A stretch of DNA of 39,622 nt from Caldisericaceae bacterium (GTDB taxonomy: Bacteria > Caldisericota > Caldisericia > Caldisericales > Caldisericaceae), in NCBI GenBank assembly GCA_027023025.1, contig JALVXB010000023.1, forward strand, positions 1 to 39,622, written 5' to 3'. Under the pieces are notes generated by a model. The model did no database searches. It was not told the origin of the DNA and saw nothing but the letters and a program-made list of their open reading frames with translations. Every line of letters begins with the position of its first letter. The stretch's first letter is position 1. The translations under genes and the position numbers were made by a program. Shown piece by piece: positions 25,517 to 33,608 of the stretch.

Positions 25517-26479
25517 CTATACGGATACTTCCTCCGCAAGTTTGTATAATGATTTATCGATTGTTTTCTGCTTCGTTACGGCATCTTTTAAGGGGATCAG
25601 CGTGATTTTATTATCTTTTATTCCGACGAGCTTCCCTTTTTCTCCGGATAGTAGTGCGTCTACTGCATGTTGGCCAAATTCTGAGGCGATAATCCTGTCA
25701 AATCTCGTAGGGGCTCCTCCTCTCTGTATGTAACCAAGCACCGAAACCCTTGTTTCTACATTGGGCATATATTCTTTAATTTTTTTCTCTAAGTCTCTCG
25801 CGTGAATTGCGCCTTCTGCACATACGATAAGGTGATGCATTTTCCTTTTTTTAAATGCTTCTCTCATGTTATCCGTTATTTTTTTAATGTCGAACTTAAC
25901 TTCGGGGACGAGAATGAAGTCTGCACCTCCTGCAAGTCCTGCATCGAGTGCAATAAATCCTGCTTCGCGTCCCATGACTTCTACAATAAATGTGCGTCCG
26001 TGTGAAACTGCAGCGTCTCTTATTTTGTCAATTGCATTAATTGCCGTATTTACTGCTGTGTCGAATCCAATTGTATAGTCTGTTCCCCAGAGGTCATTGT
26101 CTATCGTGGAAGCAATTCCTATAGTCGGAAAACCTTTTTCAAATAATGCAAGGTTTCCACTTTGAGATCCGTTCCCACCGATTACTATAAGGCCTTCAAT
26201 TTCTTCTTCTTTCATGTTCTTAATTGCCTTTTCTTGATTTTCCGTTAACTTAAAGTCTGGCACTCTGCTTGTTCTGAGAATTGTACCTCCTCTTTCCAAA
26301 ATACCACTTACATCTCTTGGAAGTAATGGGTGGAAGTCTTTCGTGAGAAGCCCTCTGTATCCGTAATAAACGCCAATAATTTCTACTCCCCTTACATATC
26401 CAACTCTTACTACACTTCTGATTGCTGCGTTCATTCCGGAGGCATCGCCTCCGGAAGTAAGTACGGCTATCCTTTTCAT
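25517..26479 (-). CDS. pfkA: 6-phosphofructokinase, ATP-type paralogue
   Basis: A 320-aa group-A PFK converting fructose 6-phosphate to the 1,6-bisphosphate. N-terminal SGGDASGMN (9-17), GGNGSQSG (101-108), STIDNDLWGTD (124-134, catalytic Asp127) and VEVMGREAGF are visible, as is YIQRGGAPTRFD. Gly104 and the absence of Lys at the PKT position point to ATP rather than pyrophosphate. Oddly, Asn103 replaces the Mg-binding Asp of E. coli GGDGS. The start overlaps the PPi-type PFK stop by four bases (ATGA), with GAGGTG upstream. It could be catalytically altered or regulatory. Confidence 0.9.
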   Translation of the reverse strand: MKRIAVLTSGGDASGMNAAIRSVVRVGYVRGVEIIGVYYGYRGLLTKDFHPLLPRDVSGILERGGTILRTSRVPDFKLTENQEKAIKNMKEEEIEGLIVIGGNGSQSGNLALFEKGFPTIGIASTIDNDLWGTDYTIGFDTAVNTAINAIDKIRDAAVSHGRTFIVEVMGREAGFIALDAGLAGGADFILVPEVKFDIKKITDNMREAFKKRKMHHLIVCAEGAIHARDLEKKIKEYMPNVETRVSVLGYIQRGGAPTRFDRIIASEFGQHAVDALLSGEKGKLVGIKDNKITLIPLKDAVTKQKTIDKSLYKLAEEVSV

Positions 26480-27492
26480 TTTAAAAACACCTCTAATAAG
26501 TCAATCCATTCTTTAGTAACGAGTTTTAGTTTTCCTGTGGCATCCTTAAGAGGTACGGAAACAATTTCATTTCCTTTTAGTGCGGCCATTTTTCCAAAAT
26601 CTCCATCGTGAATCATGTCTACGGCTTTCACGCCTACTCTTGAGCCAAGCATTCTGTCAAATACGGTTGGCGAACCTCCCCTTTGCATGTGTCCGATCAC
26701 GGCAGAGCGGGTCGGTATTCCTGTTTTCTTTTTTATAAGGTTTGCTACATAGTCTGCTACTCCTCTCTTTTGTAGCAACTTGTGGCCGAACTGATCTACT
26801 TCGCTTTCTGCATCAATGGGAAGTTCAGTGCCTTCGGAGACTACGACCAGTGCATATCCTTTTCTGTCAAAGTCTTTTTCAAGATGCTTGCACATTCTTT
26901 CAAAGTCTGGTTTTACTTCTGGTATTAAAACCCAGTCTGCACCTCCTGCGATACCCGTATAAAGTGCTACCCATCCTGCTTCTCTTCCCATAACCTCGAG
27001 TACAATTATTCTTTTGTGGGAACGGGCCGTGTCTCTTAGCCTATTTAATGCATCTACCGCTACATTTACCGATGTGTCAAATCCAAATGTGAAGTCAGTA
27101 CCTGAAAGGTCGTTGTCCATCGTCTTTGGCACACCTACTACTTTTACACCCTTCTCGTAAAGTTTAGAAGCCACTCCAAGTGTGTCGTCTCCACCGATTG
27201 CGACGAGTGCGTCAAGTCCCAATTCTTTCATATTTTCTATAGCTCTTTCGGCACCGCCCTCTATGGAAAAGGGGTTCGTTCTGGATGTGAAAAGTATCGT
27301 TCCCCCGAAATTGATAATTTCATCTACTTCATTTAAAGAGAGCGGCCTGGTGATTTTTTCTAGAAGACCTTTCCATCCCTGTTCAATACCTATTACTTCG
27401 TCACCAAAATCCATTGCCCTAAATACTATGCCTCTGATAGCAGGGTTTAATCCGGGGCAGTCTCCGCCCCCAGTAAGCACACCTATTTTCAT
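26476..27492 (-). CDS. pfp: Phosphofructokinase, pyrophosphate-type
   Basis: A 338-aa PFK-fold enzyme. TGGGDCPGLN (8-17), GGDDTLG (100-106), VPKTMDND (121-128) and VEVMGREAGW are visible, with HMQRGGSPTVFD near 275. Asp at the second position of the GGDD motif (E. coli Gly104) and Lys in PKT (E. coli Gly124) are the established markers of pyrophosphate-dependent phosphofructokinase, which runs reversibly with PPi. AGGAGG precedes the ATG, three bases after the pncC stop. It lies next to the ATP-type paralogue, so the cell would have both. Confidence 0.88.
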   Translation of the reverse strand: MKIGVLTGGGDCPGLNPAIRGIVFRAMDFGDEVIGIEQGWKGLLEKITRPLSLNEVDEIINFGGTILFTSRTNPFSIEGGAERAIENMKELGLDALVAIGGDDTLGVASKLYEKGVKVVGVPKTMDNDLSGTDFTFGFDTSVNVAVDALNRLRDTARSHKRIIVLEVMGREAGWVALYTGIAGGADWVLIPEVKPDFERMCKHLEKDFDRKGYALVVVSEGTELPIDAESEVDQFGHKLLQKRGVADYVANLIKKKTGIPTRSAVIGHMQRGGSPTVFDRMLGSRVGVKAVDMIHDGDFGKMAALKGNEIVSVPLKDATGKLKLVTKEWIDLLEVFLK

Positions 27493-27494
27493 CT

Positions 27495-27962
27495 TTAACC
27501 TCCTAATAGTTTTATTATTTTTTTAATACCAAAATTGGACGCTTCTTCTCTTATTTTTTCTCTACTGCCTTGAAAGTGTTTTTCTTCAACTTCTTTCATA
27601 TCGTTAACAATAATGCCTATAAATACTGTGCCAACATCTTTATTTTCCTGCTTTTCTGGTCCAGCAACTCCAGTAAAACTTATTGCAATATCCGAATTAA
27701 AAAGCAATTTTACATTTTCAACCATAGCGAGTGCCGTTTCTTTACTTACCGCACCAAATTTATTTATTATGCCGTGTGGCACTTTTAGGATGTGCTCTTT
27801 TGCAAAGTAACTGTAAGCAATTATTCCGCCTAAAAAGTACTTTGAACTTCCGGGGACATCTGTTATTAGTTTACAAAACAATCCCCCGGTAAGTGACTCT
27901 GCAGCAGCAACTGTTAACTTCTTTTCTATTAGTATTTTACCTAATTTTTCTTCGTTTTTCAT
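27495..27962 (-). CDS. pncC: CinA C-terminal domain protein, probable NMN amidohydrolase
   Basis: A 155-aa stand-alone CinA-C/PncC domain. Family members deamidate nicotinamide mononucleotide to nicotinic acid mononucleotide, recycling NMN from NAD use. Seen are AAAESLTGGL, DVPGSSKYFLGGIIAYS, GAVSKETA and ISFTGVAGP, the conserved Ser/Lys catalytic regions. The frame is open 18 codons further upstream, but I chose ATG 27962: a good promoter (27986-28013) ends between the two ATGs, and an AGAAGG sits before the second. It heads the PFK and two-component operon. Confidence 0.82.
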   Translation of the reverse strand: MKNEEKLGKILIEKKLTVAAAESLTGGLFCKLITDVPGSSKYFLGGIIAYSYFAKEHILKVPHGIINKFGAVSKETALAMVENVKLLFNSDIAISFTGVAGPEKQENKDVGTVFIGIIVNDMKEVEEKHFQGSREKIREEASNFGIKKIIKLLGG

Positions 27963-27985
27963 TTTACTTGAAACCTTCTGTGAAA

Positions 27986-28013
27986 ATTTTACACATTTTT
28001 TTATTAAATGCAA
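27986..28013 (-). promoter_or_regulatory. Promoter of the pncC-PFK-kinase-regulator operon
   Basis: On the minus strand TTGCAT (28013-28008) and TAAAAT (27991-27986) are 16 bases apart. The start near 27979 gives a leader of about 17 bases to ATG 27962. It falls inside the longer open frame, supporting the shorter pncC start. Confidence 0.55.
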
Positions 28014-28054
28014 CATTTAATTTCTCGTTGCCGTTTCTTAAATTATTGCTGATG

Positions 28055-28063
28055 TGATACAAT
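28055..28063 (+). promoter_or_regulatory. Extended -10 promoter of the PH-like gene
   Basis: TGA followed by TACAAT (28058-28063) is an extended -10 with no good -35. The predicted start lies near 28069, about 23 bases before the ATG. It is divergent from the pncC promoter. Confidence 0.55.
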
Positions 28064-28092
28064 TTAAAAAACAAATACATTAAGGGGGGATT

Positions 28093-28566
28093 ATGCAAGA
28101 AGAAAAAGTTTTAGGTGTTATACCTAACGCGAGTTTGAGTACGGGTTTTTTGCGATCAAAACTTTATACACTAGTCGTTACCAACAGGCGTATTATTGCA
28201 GCAAGGGTAACAAAGGATCTTATAAAGAAAGAAAAGTTAAAGAGAAAAGCTGAGGCGTCAAAGGAAGGTCACGGAAAATTTAGGCAAATGTTTAGAAGTT
28301 TTATGGCAAATTTTACTTTTTCAGATAGATATTTAGATATGTCACCAGAGGAAATTTTATCTGAAACACCGGAGAATTTCTTCGTTGCTCCAGAAAATGT
28401 AATTGAAACAAAACTCACCGAAGGTATCGTTACTGAAGACGAAGACGGCAATACGAGCCAGTACCCTCACTCTCTATACATCAAAACGAATAAAAGCAAG
28501 TACAAGTTCTCGTTTAACGGTAACTTTGCAGAAATTAAAAATTTGTTAAATCGTATTGAGGCGTAG
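28093..28566 (+). CDS. Uncharacterised protein with a PH-like N-terminal strand pattern
   Basis: A 157-aa soluble protein that I do not recognise by name. The segment LYTLVVTNRRIIAARVT (24-40) has the strand-turn pattern of bacterial PH/GRAM-like domains, and the C-terminal SLYIKTNKSKYKFSF with a final helix fits the end of such a fold. A basic helix-rich insertion (about 43-75, rich in Lys/Arg) separates them. It has no signal peptide or membrane segment. GGGGGGA precedes ATG 28093. It lies 19 bases upstream of the YgjP-type peptidase gene, probably in one transcript. Confidence 0.6.
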   Translation: MQEEKVLGVIPNASLSTGFLRSKLYTLVVTNRRIIAARVTKDLIKKEKLKRKAEASKEGHGKFRQMFRSFMANFTFSDRYLDMSPEEILSETPENFFVAPENVIETKLTEGIVTEDEDGNTSQYPHSLYIKTNKSKYKFSFNGNFAEIKNLLNRIEA

Positions 28567-28585
28567 CTTTTAGGAAGATAATTGA

Positions 28586-29260
28586 GTGCAAGAGCTAACA
28601 GACTTAACGATCGTATATTCTAAAAGAAAAACAGTTTCTATCCAAGTGACAGAAAAAGGTAATCTTATTGTAAGAGCTCCGTTTTTTATGAATTACGGCG
28701 AAATTTGGCATATCGTTTTGAAACACGAGAAGTGGATTAAAGACAAGATTAATCATGTAAAAATGCTTCAGCAGGTTAGCGAAAAGAAGTTTATTAAAGG
28801 TGAGCGATTTTGGTATCTGGGTGGCACTCATAAGTTAAATATCGCGCACAAGCAAAAAGAAGAACTAGCTTTTAAGAATGGCGAATTCTATCTGCTGAGT
28901 GATGCAAGGAATCGAGCAAAAAGTGTTTTTATTAATTGGTATAAAGAAAAAACACTAAAAATAGTTCAGGAAAGATCTAATTTTTACGCAGCTCAGTGTG
29001 GTGCATCTTTTAAAAGTATAAAAGTTACATCTGCAGAAAAGAGGTGGGGTTCTTGTTCTGGAACTAATAATATTAACTTCTCCTACAGAGTAGCAATGAC
29101 ACCTGTTTTTGTGATTGATTACATTGTTGTCCACGAACTTTGCCATACCCTGGAACATAACCATTCTCAAAGCTTCTGGAATTGCGTAATTGGTGTTGTA
29201 CCATACTATAAGAACGCAAAGGAATGGCTTAAGTTAAATGAGTTTATGCTGCATATATAA
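28586..29260 (+). CDS. YgjP-type zinc metallopeptidase (DUF45/WLM family)
   Basis: A 224-aa protein of the SprT-like/YgjP family of Zn-dependent peptidase-like proteins. The motif HELCH (183-187) with NHSQSFW (192-198, third ligand H193) is preceded by the family hallmark RWGSCSGTNNINFSYRV (153-169) and VIDYIVVHEL. The N-terminal half is the family's usual beta-rich region (VRAPFFMNYGEI). The start is GTG 28586, eight bases after AGGAAG. The function of this family is poorly established. Confidence 0.88.
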   Translation: MQELTDLTIVYSKRKTVSIQVTEKGNLIVRAPFFMNYGEIWHIVLKHEKWIKDKINHVKMLQQVSEKKFIKGERFWYLGGTHKLNIAHKQKEELAFKNGEFYLLSDARNRAKSVFINWYKEKTLKIVQERSNFYAAQCGASFKSIKVTSAEKRWGSCSGTNNINFSYRVAMTPVFVIDYIVVHELCHTLEHNHSQSFWNCVIGVVPYYKNAKEWLKLNEFMLHI

Positions 29261-29288
29261 TTGTAGTTTTTATTTTTAATTGATTGTG

Positions 29289-29294
29289 TATAAT
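29289..29294 (+). promoter_or_regulatory. Probable -10 of the proS transcript
   Basis: A perfect TATAAT lies about 33 bases upstream of ATG 29328. The -35 position is weak. The predicted start near 29301 precedes AAAGGAG (29314-29320). Confidence 0.5.
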
Positions 29295-29327
29295 TTGAAA
29301 AAATGCAGAATATAAAGGAGTGTGATT

Positions 29328-31058
29328 ATGCGATTAACTAAGACTTTTGTTCCTACACTTAGAGAAGCCCCGCAGGATGCGGAAATTATAAGCCATAAAC
29401 TCTTATTAAAAGCAGGAATGATTAGAAAAGTAGCTTCAGGCATCTATTCCTTTTTACCTCTTGGGCTTCGTTCCCTGGAGAAAGTTAAGAAAATTATTAG
29501 AGAAGAAATGGACAAAACTGGCGCCCTGGAAGTTCTGTTCCCTGCTATTTTACCAAAAGAAATCTGGGAAGAGACTGGGCGTTGGAACATATATGGTAAC
29601 GAAATGTTTAAATTGAAGGATAGGAAAGGAAGGGAATTTTGCCTGGGTCCAACCCACGAAGAGGCTGTGGTGGACCTTGCAAGAGGTGAACTTCGCTCAT
29701 ATAAGGAACTTCCAAAAACATTTTATCAGATCCAAACAAAATATAGAGACGAATTACGTCCCCGTTTTGGACTTATGCGCGCAAGGGAATTTATAATGAA
29801 GGACGCATACTCTTTCGATGCTTCTATGAGAGGTTTAGACAAAAGCTACGAGAAAATGTTTAATGCATATAAGCGCATTTTTAAGCGTTGCGGTCTTACC
29901 ACTATTCCTATTGAAGCGGATTCTGGAGCAATCGGTGGAAAAGTTTCGCACGAGTTTGTGGTGATTTCTGAAAAGGCAGGGGAGAGTGAATTCGTGTATT
30001 GTCCAAAATGCGGATATGCGGCGAATATTGAAGCTGCAAAGTCTGCAAAAGAAGGTGAAGTAGAAAAGGAAGAATTCAAGGCTATTAATAAGGTTTCTAC
30101 GCCTGATGCAAAGACGATAAACGAGGTTTCAGAGTTTTTAAATATTCCAAAAGAGAAATTAGTTAAATCTTTATTGTATAAAATTGACGGAGAATTTGTG
30201 CTTGCGCTCGTAAAAGGCGATGACGAGTTAAACGAAGTTAAGTTGAAGAATCTTTTAAACGGCAAGTTTATTTTTCCTGCAACTGCTGAGGAAGTTAAGT
30301 CTGTTATGGGTGCTTCTGTCGGATCTGTAGGACCTGTAGGCGTAAAAAATGTAAAGATTATTGCTGACTATAGGATTAAAAATATGTTCAATTTTGTGAC
30401 AGGAGCCAATGAAGACGGCTACCACTTCGTTAATGTAAATTTAAATAGAGACTTTTCTGTTGATGCGTTTGGAGATATCCGGACGGTAAAGGCTGGAGAC
30501 TCCTGTCCAAAGTGTGGTGCGAGACTTGAGGTTTATGAAGGCATAGAAGTTGGACAGACTTTTAAGTTAGGAACAAAGTATTCTGAAAAGATGAATGCGA
30601 AGTTCCTTGATAAAGACGGTAAAGAAAAGTATTTTATAATGGGTTGTTACGGTATAGGAGTTGGGAGAACTCTTGCAGCTATTATAGAAGAACATAACGA
30701 CAAGTATGGTATTAAGTGGCCTATAAGCGTTGCTCCATTTGAGGTAGAAGTCGTTCCATTGAATATGTCTGATAAAACAATCGTAGAAGTGTCGGAAAAA
30801 ATTTATAACGACCTTACGAGCTCAGGAATAGAAGTGCTGATAGACGATAGAAACGATGTAAGTGCGGGTGTAAAGTTTAATGATGCTGACCTTATAGGTA
30901 TTCCTGTCCAGATTATCGTAGGTAGGGCTTTGAAAAGAGAAGGTAAGTTAGAAATTAAAAATAGAGATAGTGGAGAGAAAGTGCTTATTGAGCCTGAAAG
31001 TGCTCTAAAATATGTGAAAGATATAATAGAGGCAAAGTATAATGCTCTTAATGAGTAA
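29328..31058 (+). CDS. proS: Prolyl-tRNA synthetase
   Basis: A 576-aa class II synthetase of the bacterial type with the editing insertion. N-terminal TLREAPQDAE and GIYSFLPLGLR (motif 1 region), PTHEE, RPRFGLMRAREFIMKDAYSF (motif 2), GCYGIGVGRTLAAIIEEH (motif 3) and an INS/YbaK-like editing insert (about 240-380, VSTPDAKTINEV to GVKNVKI) are visible. The C-terminal anticodon-binding domain closes the protein. I chose ATG 29328, seven bases after AAAGGAG; the GTG at 29322 is only one base after it. In many bacteria proS ends the rseP-ispG cluster; here it is 12 kb away, beside pilus genes. Confidence 0.97.
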   Translation: MRLTKTFVPTLREAPQDAEIISHKLLLKAGMIRKVASGIYSFLPLGLRSLEKVKKIIREEMDKTGALEVLFPAILPKEIWEETGRWNIYGNEMFKLKDRKGREFCLGPTHEEAVVDLARGELRSYKELPKTFYQIQTKYRDELRPRFGLMRAREFIMKDAYSFDASMRGLDKSYEKMFNAYKRIFKRCGLTTIPIEADSGAIGGKVSHEFVVISEKAGESEFVYCPKCGYAANIEAAKSAKEGEVEKEEFKAINKVSTPDAKTINEVSEFLNIPKEKLVKSLLYKIDGEFVLALVKGDDELNEVKLKNLLNGKFIFPATAEEVKSVMGASVGSVGPVGVKNVKIIADYRIKNMFNFVTGANEDGYHFVNVNLNRDFSVDAFGDIRTVKAGDSCPKCGARLEVYEGIEVGQTFKLGTKYSEKMNAKFLDKDGKEKYFIMGCYGIGVGRTLAAIIEEHNDKYGIKWPISVAPFEVEVVPLNMSDKTIVEVSEKIYNDLTSSGIEVLIDDRNDVSAGVKFNDADLIGIPVQIIVGRALKREGKLEIKNRDSGEKVLIEPESALKYVKDIIEAKYNALNE

Positions 31059-31812
31059 TATTCTTTTCTCTTTGTTTAATTTTATTCTTGGGGCAGTTGT
31101 TGGAAGCTTTCTTAATGTTGTGATTTACAGAGTCCCGCGGAATGAGTCGATCATAAAACCTCCTTCTCATTGCCCGGTGTGCGGCCATACACTACAGTGG
31201 TACGACATGATTCCTATCGTAAGCTATATTTTGTTAAAGGGAAAGTGCAGATATTGTGGGGCAAAAGTTTCTATTAAGTATCCCTTAATAGAAGCGCTTA
31301 CTGGTTTTGCTTTCGTAGGTGTAGGGCTTCGGTTTGGATGGTCACTTCAATTTTTTGAATACATTACATTTTCTGCTTTACTTATAGCCATTGGATTTAT
31401 AGATTTATTTGACGGAGTTGTGCCTGATGTTATTGTTATTCCGGGTGCTATTGTAGGATTAGTTTTTTCGGCATTACAGGGAAAAGCAGCCCTGTTCAGT
31501 TCTATATTTGGTTTGCTGTTTCTTTTTGGTGTTTTTGCGCTCATTATTGTCGTTACTCGTGGTGGGATGGGCCAGGGAGATGCCACATTTGGTGCAATGA
31601 TTGGAAGTTTTGTAGGATTTAAATTTTCTGTAGTCGTGCTCGTTTTGTCTTTTATTCTTGGCGCAATAATAGGCGTGATCCTTATGTCTACTTCACGCAA
31701 AAGTGGAAAAGATGCAATACCGTTTGGCCCTTATCTTGCGATTGCAGCGTATATTGTGGCACTTTACGGGTATAAGATTTTGTTGTGGTATACGAGAATA
31801 TTTGCATTTTAG
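31042..31812 (+). CDS. pilD: Type IV prepilin peptidase (A24)
   Basis: An aspartic membrane protease that cleaves the leader of prepilins and usually N-methylates the new end. The 256-aa protein has about eight membrane helices, the opening GSFLNVVIYRVPR, and the cytosolic zinc-type loop CPVCG...CRYCG. The catalytic Asp pair is seen in FIDLFDGVVPD and MGQGDATFGAM (GxGD). Its start overlaps the proS stop by 17 bases, or, if the second ATG (31051) is used, by eight. It is followed by the pilM promoter. Confidence 0.93.
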   Translation: MLLMSNILFSLFNFILGAVVGSFLNVVIYRVPRNESIIKPPSHCPVCGHTLQWYDMIPIVSYILLKGKCRYCGAKVSIKYPLIEALTGFAFVGVGLRFGWSLQFFEYITFSALLIAIGFIDLFDGVVPDVIVIPGAIVGLVFSALQGKAALFSSIFGLLFLFGVFALIIVVTRGGMGQGDATFGAMIGSFVGFKFSVVVLVLSFILGAIIGVILMSTSRKSGKDAIPFGPYLAIAAYIVALYGYKILLWYTRIFAF

Positions 31813-31829
31813 GGTTACTATGGTATACT
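31802..31829 (+). promoter_or_regulatory. Promoter of the pilMNO operon
   Basis: TTGCAT (31802-31807) and TATACT (31824-31829) are 16 bases apart, and TGG immediately precedes the -10 (extended -10). The predicted start is near 31836, just before AAGGAGG (31841-31847). The promoter overlaps the end of the pilD gene. Confidence 0.7.
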
Positions 31830-31854
31830 TTAAAAACGGTAAGGAGGAACTATT

Positions 31855-33033
31855 GTGTGTGCACTTTTTGGCAGTAGCAAAAAGACTCCAGTAATAGGCA
31901 TTGATTTAGGTTCTGGCTTTATAAAAATGGCCCAGTTCAAAAACAGTCCTAAAGGCCTGGAGTTGCTAAACTTTGGCCTACTTCCTATAGGTGAAGGACT
32001 AATTCAGGAGGGTAAAATTCTTCGCCAGAAGGAAGTTGCAGATGGTGTTAAAGAACTTTTAAAATTTCATAATTTTTTAGGTAACCGAGTTGTAGCGGCA
32101 GTTTCAGGACAGCTCGTTCTGGTCAAAGAACTTTTAATGGAAGATCTTCCGGAAAACGAAATGGAAGAAGCAATAAAATGGGAGATGGAAAAATTCCTGC
32201 CTTTTCCTATCGATCAAGCAATTTTCGACTTTCAAATTTTAAAGAAAATAGTCGTTGAAGAAGATAATACTGAAAAGTTAGATGTTCTTGCCGTTGCAGC
32301 ACCACTCGATGCTGTACAATCTATAGTGAATGTTTTAAAGAGTGCGGAATTAGAGCCTGTTGCAATTGAAGTAGAAGCTTTTTCAGAGTTGCGTCTGCTT
32401 CGTTTTATTCCTAACTTTAACTTGGAGGAGAATGACATTTTGTTGGTCGTAGTAAATGCTGGTCATACCTATACTTCTCTAAATATGATTGATAAAGGGT
32501 TTGTGAGGTTCTCAAGAACACTCCCTATGGGTGGTAAAAAAATTACCGAAGCAATCTCCCAATTTACTGGGAAAGACTTTGACTCAGCGGAAGAATATAA
32601 AAAGAACGAACTTAGTCTATTGAATGAAAATGACCCTATTGTTCAGGTAGTAGAACCCCTTGCAAACTCACTTGCTATTGAAATACAGCGTTCCGTAAAT
32701 TATTATTTTAAAAAATTTAACGACGGTAAAGTTATGAAGACAATTTTATTGCTCGAAGGCGGGACTGCAAACTTAAAAGGATTGAAAGAGTACCTCGAAG
32801 AGAAAACTTCGCTTCCTACGGGTATCAACCGCCTATTTACTGACATTGCTCATTACGATCCTAATTTATTTACGAAGGAGTATCTGGAGGAAATGGCACC
32901 TATTTTCTCTGTTGCTACCGGGCTTGCTTTAAGAGAGCATCCTGAAAGTTCTATTGAAAAAGTGCGTAAGTCGAAGACTATAAAGAAGCCCAAAAAAGAA
33001 AGTAAGAATATATTTAGGTATAAAAAGGGGTAA
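31855..33033 (+). CDS. pilM: Type IV pilus assembly ATPase-like protein PilM
   Basis: PilM is an actin/FtsA-fold cytoplasmic protein that binds the N-terminus of PilN and links the inner-membrane pilus complex to the machinery. The 392-aa protein opens with VIGIDLGSGFIKMAQ (phosphate-1 loop) and has LEGGTANLKGLKEYL and a VNAGHTYTSLNMID-type phosphate-2 loop. The C-terminus is basic (SKTIKKPKKESKN). The start is GTG 31855 after AAGGAGG. It is followed two bases later by pilN. Confidence 0.93.
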   Translation: MCALFGSSKKTPVIGIDLGSGFIKMAQFKNSPKGLELLNFGLLPIGEGLIQEGKILRQKEVADGVKELLKFHNFLGNRVVAAVSGQLVLVKELLMEDLPENEMEEAIKWEMEKFLPFPIDQAIFDFQILKKIVVEEDNTEKLDVLAVAAPLDAVQSIVNVLKSAELEPVAIEVEAFSELRLLRFIPNFNLEENDILLVVVNAGHTYTSLNMIDKGFVRFSRTLPMGGKKITEAISQFTGKDFDSAEEYKKNELSLLNENDPIVQVVEPLANSLAIEIQRSVNYYFKKFNDGKVMKTILLLEGGTANLKGLKEYLEEKTSLPTGINRLFTDIAHYDPNLFTKEYLEEMAPIFSVATGLALREHPESSIEKVRKSKTIKKPKKESKNIFRYKKG

Positions 33034-33035
33034 GT

Positions 33036-33608
33036 ATGGAAATTATCGACATTAATTTATTGCCAGGAAGGAAAAGAAAAAAACACTTAAGAAAAGAGGA
33101 CAAGCAAATTATTTTTATTGGATTTTCCATTTTCTTTCTGCTTATGGCTATGTATGGCGGGGTATGGTACATAAAGAAGCAAAAAACGGATCTTTTGAAC
33201 AGACTGAATAATCAGATCGCCGCCCTTAAAAGCGTTCAGGACTTACTCAACAAAAGAAGCGCTCTGGACTCAAAACTTCTGTACTACGAAACGAACATTA
33301 AAAATTACACACTAAAGCAAACTGATTGGAACGAATTAATTAAACAGTTAGCAGTTTCGTTGCCAAAAGAAACCACTCTTTCATCTATCTCTGCTGATAA
33401 GAAAACCATGACTATTACATTAGAAGGTAAGACAAAAAATGTCCAAACTCTTGCCTGGACAGTTTATGGGCTGCAAAACAACAAGAACTTTTCTAATGTT
33501 ACTGTTACTAATTATTCGGTCCCTTATGCTAAAAAAGCTGTGAATAATAAAGGTCCTCAATATACTACTTTTACTATTACTCTTAAGTGGAAAGGGATGA
33601 AGAAATGA
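33036..33608 (+). CDS. pilN: Type IV pilus assembly protein PilN
   Basis: A bitopic inner-membrane protein. The first residues MEIIDINLLPGRKRKKH carry the conserved INLLPG motif that docks into PilM; one transmembrane helix follows at about 28-46, then a periplasmic coiled coil (about 47-85) and an alpha-beta domain. The 190-aa length is typical. AAGGGG precedes ATG 33036. It partners PilO, whose start overlaps its stop. Confidence 0.9.
   Translation: MEIIDINLLPGRKRKKHLRKEDKQIIFIGFSIFFLLMAMYGGVWYIKKQKTDLLNRLNNQIAALKSVQDLLNKRSALDSKLLYYETNIKNYTLKQTDWNELIKQLAVSLPKETTLSSISADKKTMTITLEGKTKNVQTLAWTVYGLQNNKNFSNVTVTNYSVPYAKKAVNNKGPQYTTFTITLKWKGMKK

Noticed and set aside
27963-28016. Longer pncC start with 18 extra codons
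   Set aside because: A promoter lies inside this stretch and the domain begins after the second ATG.
29322-29327. GTG start for proS
   Set aside because: It is one base from the ribosome site; ATG 29328 is at normal spacing.
29846-30265. Minus-strand 139-codon open frame inside proS
   Set aside because: It is antisense to the editing domain of a clear prolyl-tRNA synthetase; a shadow of codon bias.
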